Shown here: piece by piece, positions 63,858 through 64,000 of the stretch
Position numbering within the stretch: position 1 is the first letter of the stretch
How the letters are laid out: the number at the start of each line of letters is the position of its first letter
Source of the DNA: Methanobacteriota archaeon
GTDB lineage: Archaea; Thermoplasmatota; Poseidoniia; Poseidoniales; Poseidoniaceae
Assembly (NCBI GenBank): GCA_002720095.2
Contig: PBGP02000017.1
Location: 62,001 to 126,000, forward strand
Length of the DNA stretch: 64,000 nucleotides
Direction: 5' to 3'
Position numbers and translations under genes: made by a program
Notes under the pieces: generated by a model
What the model was told of the DNA's origin: nothing
Database searches by the model: none
What the model saw: only the letters and a program-made list of their open reading frames with translations

Positions 63858-64000
63858 GGTTGGCCGATGACGACATTTGGTTTGATATTCACTACCAAAA
63901 AATAGAAAATGATTCAAATGAGAAGCATTTCCGATTATCATGGTGGAAAGCCTACAAATTAATAAAATTCAAATTAAAGATAGATTAATTGTGGATTCAT

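Noticed and set aside
1-64000. CRISPR arrays, insertion sequences, prophage
   Set aside because: No regularly spaced direct repeats, terminal inverted repeats, transposases or integrases were seen anywhere in the window.

Overview
The window looks like a chromosomal segment of a planktonic euryarchaeon, most likely Marine Group II (Candidatus Poseidoniales, Thermoplasmatota). The evidence is a set of archaeal information-processing genes (RadA, archaeal MCM, GatE, Trm1, two Pth2 proteins, the archaeosine enzyme RaSEA, a PAC2 protein, a YchF-like GTPase), AT-rich and very compact DNA, giant surface proteins with propeller and fibronectin-like repeats, and several bacterial-type metabolic genes (Icd, MaeB, AddAB-like, PduO). 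The lineage is an inference; no 16S gene is present. There is no CRISPR array, insertion sequence or prophage. One tRNA gene (Arg, GCG) is present.

Layout. 1-3476 carries radA (cut by the left edge), ftsZ and two small helical-domain genes downstream of ftsZ. 3469-13125 mixes metabolism and housekeeping: OsmC, isocitrate dehydrogenase, a methyltransferase, a DHH phosphoesterase, a Nudix hydrolase, cobalamin adenosyltransferase, an RlmH-like methyltransferase, a formylglycine-enzyme-like membrane protein and malic enzyme. 13278-24787 starts with an 8.5-kb surface-protein gene that runs by a 4-base overlap into pABA synthesis (an aminodeoxychorismate lyase and a PabB-PabA fusion). 24838-33738 is rich in membrane proteins, including a cytochrome-oxidase-subunit-I-like protein with an EF-hand/SAP tail. 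33739-43014 holds a coiled-coil gene and an AddA/AddB-like helicase-nuclease pair. 43086-46160 carries a secreted thioredoxin-like protein, threonine aldolase, a DUF4177 protein and an aquaporin-like channel, closed by a strong hairpin. 46231-52632 is a leftward run: mcm, gatE, a DUF4430 protein, an ECF-type S component and two pth2 genes. 52684-52849, between mcm and purM, contains sequences matching archaeal origin recognition boxes. 52850-64000 holds purM, trm1, a PAC2 protein, a second giant surface protein, small genes, a thioesterase, tRNA-Arg and a HAD phosphatase.

Connections. Cobalamin adenosyltransferase (7374-8063) and the DUF4430/ECF-S pair (47032-48345) together suggest that the cell imports and activates cobamides. 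RadA and the AddAB-like pair could form an end-resection and strand-exchange route. The mcm-purM intergenic region is the best candidate for a replication origin. The genome is so compact that several convergent genes overlap at their 3' ends by 4 to 42 bases.
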